Assembly: GCA_038496675.1 (NCBI GenBank)
Contig: CM076661.1
Span: forward strand, 12,054,044-12,118,043
Direction of reading: 5' to 3'
Source of the DNA: Rachycentron canadum
Lineage: Eukaryota; Chordata; Actinopteri; Carangiformes; Rachycentridae
Length of the DNA stretch: 64,000 nucleotides
Within the stretch, counting starts at the first letter, position 1. Each line of letters begins with the position of its first letter. The position numbers and the translations under genes were made by a program. A model generated the notes under the pieces. That model made no database searches, was not told the DNA's origin, and saw only the letters and a list, made by a program, of their open reading frames with translations. This document shows, in pieces, positions 60,301 through 64,000 of the stretch.

Positions 60301-61745
60301 TTCAATTCATAAAACCACATCTAAATCAAAATAACTCATAGGGTGATGTGACAGGAGGCACAATGACCTCTGACATTCATATCCTCAGTCTTTCCCCTCA
60401 GGGCAGGGCAGAGGATAATTAAAACAAAACACTTTAATAATTCAAGGCCCGGCGGCAACAAACAGCCCATCACCTTCTGGATGCTTCTTTCACACCAGAG
60501 CAACCATGCGACTGCCGGACAAAGCCAGTATCAAATATACATCAACAGTTTTAGAGCACGTTAAGCTAAAGTGTTTAAATTGAATTACATGATGAATCAT
60601 ATAATCAAAGCAGCTTATGCAGATTTCATATCCTTGAAAAAGTAGGAAAATATATAGCTTGAACACAAAGTTTAGATAAATATTCAGTTGCATTGATGAA
60701 TTAATCATTTAATGGTGGAAGATGCAGTTTGAGGTGGTTAAGTGAATGAATGTCATTATTTCAGGGATCCTCCCAGATCCCCTAACAAAGCCTGTCTTCA
60801 CACTTCACACATAGCATTGTGTCTGTGTTTGTCATGAGCCTGGACTGTGTCTTGTTACCAAGCAAGCCTAGAGGCATTGTCAGCTGCACCTGCTATCAAT
60901 ACAGGTCAGAGAAAAAGATGACAGACAGGCAGCCTGGTTTACACAAAAGAGCAGGTTGATGCCTTCTGTTTTTTCAAACACAACCAAATAATCTCGAGGT
61001 TAAGATCACGATTAGGACAGAAACAATGCATTTCTTTCACAGCTATTTCACAGCTATCTGAGTACACTTTAACTTCATGTGTTTTGCTCTGACAGGGGAG
61101 GGAGGTGTCCTGACAAAGTTTATCACCTGTCTTTGCTTCTGGCGTCTCTTTCTAAGAATAAGTGACTGTTGCTTCCAAAACGTTGTGGAAATAGTGGAGA
61201 TAATGTAGCCTCAAAGTCCGAGCCAGCTGTGACAGCAGTCAACGTGAGTCACGAGTAATATGCTTCAAAGTATGTGTCTAATCTGTAATGGGATGTATAC
61301 TGAACTTTTGTGCACTGAATTAAAATAAAAATAAACATCTTTCAGTTCTTCACCTTAAAAAAGAAATTTTAAATGAATGTTTCCACTTGCTAAAAAACAA
61401 AATACAGAGTGTAACTTCCACTTATATGTAAGTTAATTGTTCCAGAATTAAGTGTCTGTAAGGGGGGTTTGAGTTTCTACACTTGCCCTGCATCCATTGT
61501 TGACATGGTTTATTAGGCAACAGCTAGTAAACAGGTTTAACCGGCACCCATTCATAGTCAGAAAAAACCGCACGCTTTAACTTATTTCACAGATTAAACA
61601 GACGTGTAGCTCATCAGATTCCACAGTGTTGACTCAACTTATTTGATCTCTTTAATTTCTTACCTAGTATTTCTTTTCTTCTTGAAGTGTGCGGCTGGTC
61701 ACTGTAGACCCATTCAAAGTCGCCTCTTCCACCTGTCTTCCCCAT
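57184..61745 (-). CDS. degs2: Sphingolipid delta(4)-desaturase / C4-monooxygenase DES2
   Basis: ER membrane di-iron enzyme that converts dihydroceramides to ceramides (delta-4 desaturation) or phytoceramides (C4 hydroxylation) using cytochrome b5. Three exons on the minus strand: 61745-61664, 58850-58108 and 57327-57184; phases 1 and 0; 969 nt, 322 residues (human DEGS2 is 323 as I recall). Start MGKTGGRGDFEWVYSDQPHT aligns with the human N-terminus. The three His boxes are present: HDISH (89-93), HIDHH (128-132), HMEHH (about 259-263). Hydrophobic segments include about 46-61, 68-88 and two pairs in the middle. The Gly at position 2 could be myristoylated, but there is no Ser/Thr at position 6, which weakens this. 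Synteny with EVL and YY1 favours DEGS2 over DEGS1. Confidence 0.96.
58108..58850 (-). CDS. degs2: DEGS2 exon 2, catalytic core
   Basis: One 743-nt exon carries all three His boxes. Landmarks are AKYPEIKSLMGPDPQLKW, WAYAFGGCINHSLTLAIHD, FKKYHIDHHRYLGGDQLDVD, EGWFFCTPARK, GLHPISGHFIAEHYMFLKG and HETYSYYGPLNWITFNVGYH. Acceptor CCTCAG precedes it on the minus strand; donor GTGAGA follows CCTCAG. The open frame continues upstream into intron sequence to 59097, which is not coding. Confidence 0.96.
58851..61663. other. DEGS2 intron 1, nothing notable
   Basis: A 2.8-kb AT-rich intron. No additional exon, RNA gene or recognisable element was found. Confidence 0.6.
61664..61745 (-). CDS. degs2: DEGS2 exon 1
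   Basis: Encodes 27 residues and the first base of Ala28, with donor G|GTAAGA. Start chosen because GDFEWVYSDQPHT matches the DES family N-terminus at the same offset. Confidence 0.92.
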
Positions 61746-62893
61746 GACTCTCCTCTCTGTGTACCAGCCGCCCAGCTCTGTGGCGTTATGTGTGTCAGAG
61801 CTTCACGGTATCGGGGCACACCCACTCATACAGGTTGCAGGTGTAAGGTGTGACCAGAGGCCCCGCCCCCGAGCAGAGGGCAGGACACAGTCGGTTGTGC
61901 AACCGTCCAGTGTATGCTCCCCAGCATGCAAACAGCATCTTGGTATTATTTCAGGAGAAACTACTACAGTCATATCACCATGTATTCATATGTACAGGGA
62001 TACTATTCTCACTGGGATTGTAAAATTAATATTAGAAATGCCTCAACTAGGCAACAATTTGTTTAGTATTTATTTATTATATACCAGAGCAGCTTCTTTT
62101 TATGTTGTTTTATCAGCATTGCATAATATTATTGGTATTCATTTTGTATTTTCACTATATAAAATATGAATGTTTGAATTATTTAATTAGGCCTATTATA
62201 AATGACAACATAGCAGAAAAACAATATTATTTTTTAATTGTTGAGAACTACAGAGAAGTGTTGTCTATTACCACCATAAAGCAGCAGCATCCAAATTGTA
62301 AAAATTGACTTAGGTTCGCATAAATGTTTGGTACCTCTCTGCATACACAGTAAACTTAGGCAAAAAGTGATACATTTTCAAGCAAAATGCAGCCAAGCAG
62401 CTACTGGTTCCAGCCTCTTTTTTGTTTGTTTTGTTCTATTGGCTTTTTTTTCTCAAAATGTTCACTATTTTGTCATTTTATAGGATAATTAATCAATAGA
62501 TTAGTTTAAGAAATCTGTCATCGAGTGAAGTCATGAAACAAGTAAAGGAGCTGGAAGTCAGGAAAAGTTAGTAAGTAAATGTGAGGACATAATGATTAAT
62601 ATGACCAGAAGGAAACTTTCTTTTTTTCTCATAAATAAATAAATATACGAACTGTTAAATCACTATTTCCCCATTCACAATATTCACATTTATTTCGTTT
62701 TTATTGCCGCAGGTCGTTTGAAATGACTTCGCCAAATCACGCGAGACTTCATAACTAGAGCATTGTGGCGACGAGAGTGCAGCAGGGTAGAGTTGTTGTC
62801 GGAGAGGGAGGAGGAAGGCTCAGAGTAGGCAGAGGGGAAAGATATACTGGGGGAAAAACAGCACATTAAATAGGAGGAAATATAAAACTTAGC
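61746..62893. promoter_or_regulatory. Divergent DEGS2-YY1 promoter interval
   Basis: The two start codons are head to head 1.15 kb apart. A GC box (CCCCGCCCCC, 61861-61870) lies about 115 bases upstream of the DEGS2 ATG. The middle is AT-rich. Near YY1, CACGCGAGA (62739-62747) and a purine-rich leader (62800-62880) precede the ATG. There is no TATA box at a sensible position for YY1. The 141-codon forward frame at 61744-62169 overlaps the DEGS2 start and is judged spurious. Confidence 0.55.
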
Positions 62894-63392
62894 ATGGCAT
62901 CGGGGGACACCCTGTACATAGAGGCGGACGGGTCAGAAATGCCAGCCGAAATAGTGGAACTGCACGAAATCGAAGTAGAGACAATCGAGACAACAGTTGT
63001 TGGAGACGACGGTGAACACCAGCCTATGATCGCCTTACAGCCTCTTGACACGGATGATCCGAACTCCATTCACCCGCACCAGGAGGTGATTTTGGTGCAA
63101 ACGAGGGAAGAGGTGGTGGGTGAGGACGACTCTGAACTGCACACGGACGACGGTTTCGAGGACCAGATCCTCATCCCAGTGCCCGCCGTGGAGGAGGACT
63201 ATATCGAACAGACTCTGGTAACTGTCGCCGGGAAAAGCTCGTCGACAGGCCGGATGAAGAAGGCTGGAAGCGGAAAGAAAGCCGGCAGAAAGAGCTACCT
63301 GGGCGGGGGAGAAATGGGTCGAAAGTGGGAACAGAAGCAGGTTCAGATAAAGACTTTGGAGGGGGAGTTTTCAGTCACTATGTGGGCATCGG
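62894..63392 (+). CDS. yy1: Transcriptional repressor/activator YY1, exon 1 (partial)
   Basis: Zinc-finger factor that recruits Polycomb, INO80 and histone modifiers; the fingers lie in later exons outside the window. This exon encodes 166 residues and the first base of the next codon, donor GGTAAGT. It starts MASGDTLYIEADGSEMPAEI and has the acidic activation segment (IEVETIETTVVGDDGEH), EVILVQTREEVVGEDDSE, DGFEDQILIPVPAVEEDYIE, a Gly/Lys region and the complete REPO domain (KWEQKQVQIKTLEGEFSVTM). Compared with mammalian YY1 as I recall it, the long acidic run and the His tract are absent, and the Gly/Ala stretches are short. It could be either teleost duplicate (yy1a or yy1b); synteny cannot decide here. 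Confidence 0.96.
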
Positions 63393-64000
63393 GTAAGTTC
63401 AGAGTCCGGAGTGAATTCCTGCAAGCTGGCCCCTCGCTTTGTTCTCAGCGTGTGTGCCGTCAGACGGGGCCGAGTTGGGGCCTTGTCGACGGCTAAAGTG
63501 GGAACTATTTCCCAACTCTGAGCCACTTAAACCCCATTTGAAATGTTTTTGTTTTTATGGGAAGCCATGTTTTATGTGTCGATGGGCGCCGCCATATTTC
63601 CCCGGTCTAGAAAGTATGGCGGCCCGAAAAAATGGCGTTTATTTGGCCGACGAAGATGGCGGCGAGAGTGGGAGCGAGTGCAGCTGGCTCCGCTAGGCCG
63701 CTGTGGCGCAGTTCAGTTCAACTGTAACGGTGGAGGCGGTGCCTTCATGAACCCCTCATACATTACATTTCTGAGTCTTTAAACGCACCGCATGAGTCCA
63801 CGTAGTTTAATAAGTGCAGTGAAGACAAGCGAACTGACTCCTGTGTTTGAAAGTATTTGCTCCACTCATTGCCAGTGTTGTGCATCAGCCATGAAAGACA
63901 TTGTTTAATTTAGACGAGGTGTACTTAATGCATTTTTTTGTCCTGTGACTTTATGAAACATTGAGTGCTTCAAAATATGAGGTGCACAGTTTTTTAAAAA
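63393..64000. other. Start of YY1 intron 1
   Basis: GC-rich and CpG-containing to about 63.75 kb, then AT-rich. Apart from the YY1-type motif cluster nothing else was recognised. The forward frames reading through the motifs (for example 63439-63696) arise from repeated GGC and are not genes. Confidence 0.65.
63588..63664. promoter_or_regulatory. Cluster of four YY1-type motifs in YY1 intron 1
   Basis: GCCGCCATATTT (63588-63599, reverse), AGTATGGCGGCC (63613-63624), AAAAATGGCGT (63628-63638) and GAAGATGGCGGCG (63652-63664) match the YY1 consensus AAnATGGCGGC to varying degree; the last is near perfect. Mammalian YY1 carries YY1 sites in its first intron and is reported to be autoregulated through them. 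Confidence 0.7.

Noticed and set aside
61744..62169. 141-codon forward frame upstream of YY1
   Set aside because: Overlaps the DEGS2 start on the opposite strand and runs into AT-rich promoter DNA; no recognisable domain.
1..64000. CRISPR arrays, prophage, operons, tRNA or rRNA genes
   Set aside because: No such pattern seen; tandem repeats are ordinary eukaryotic microsatellites and no tRNA cloverleaf was recognised apart from the B-box-like SINE relic.

Overview
This is eukaryotic, almost certainly ray-finned fish (probably percomorph) genomic DNA. It shows spliced genes with GT-AG introns, long (TG)n, (CT)n and (TA)n microsatellites, relics of teleost-type interspersed repeats, and predicted proteins very close to vertebrate orthologues. 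The gene order and orientation, EML1(+) EVL(+) DEGS2(-) YY1(+), match my recollection of the human 14q32 order, so this is a conserved vertebrate block. No bacterial, viral or plasmid gene was recognised. Family comparisons are from memory; no search was run.

Layout. 1-1880 is the end of EML1 intron 1 (exon 1 lies upstream of the window). 1881-19336 holds 22 constitutive EML1 coding exons, read by joining splice sites in phase: coiled coil, basic Ser-rich linker, HELP motif, then the WD-repeat TAPE double propeller. 19337 to about 21.5 kb is the 3' UTR and spacer. About 21.56-22.16 kb is the GC-rich EVL promoter and first exon, whose coding part is only ATG-AG at 22117-22121. A 20-kb first intron (22122-42174) holds repeats, one 387-base assembly gap and a possible second first exon. 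EVL exons 2-14 lie at 42175-54334 (EVH1, proline-rich, EVH2). DEGS2 runs on the minus strand in three exons, 61745 to 57184, tail to tail with EVL and head to head with YY1. YY1 exon 1 starts at 62894 and the window ends in its first intron.

The proteins act in separate processes: microtubules (EML1), actin assembly at cell edges and junctions (EVL), ceramide and phytoceramide synthesis (DEGS2), and zinc-finger transcription with Polycomb recruitment (YY1). They are linked by ancient synteny, not by a shared pathway.

The most interesting points are splicing and regulatory options. (1) A 918-nt phase 1/1 Gln/Pro/His-rich exon in EVL could take the protein from 376 to 682 residues. (2) An apparent alternative last exon of EML1, followed by poly(A) signals, would make a microtubule-linker-only protein without propellers. 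(3) Two small in-phase cassette exons sit in the EML1 linker. (4) A (TG)23 tract lies against the acceptor of an in-frame EML1 exon, as at CFTR exon 9. (5) Four YY1-type motifs cluster within 80 bases of YY1 intron 1. (6) A candidate second EVL first exon has the correct phase.
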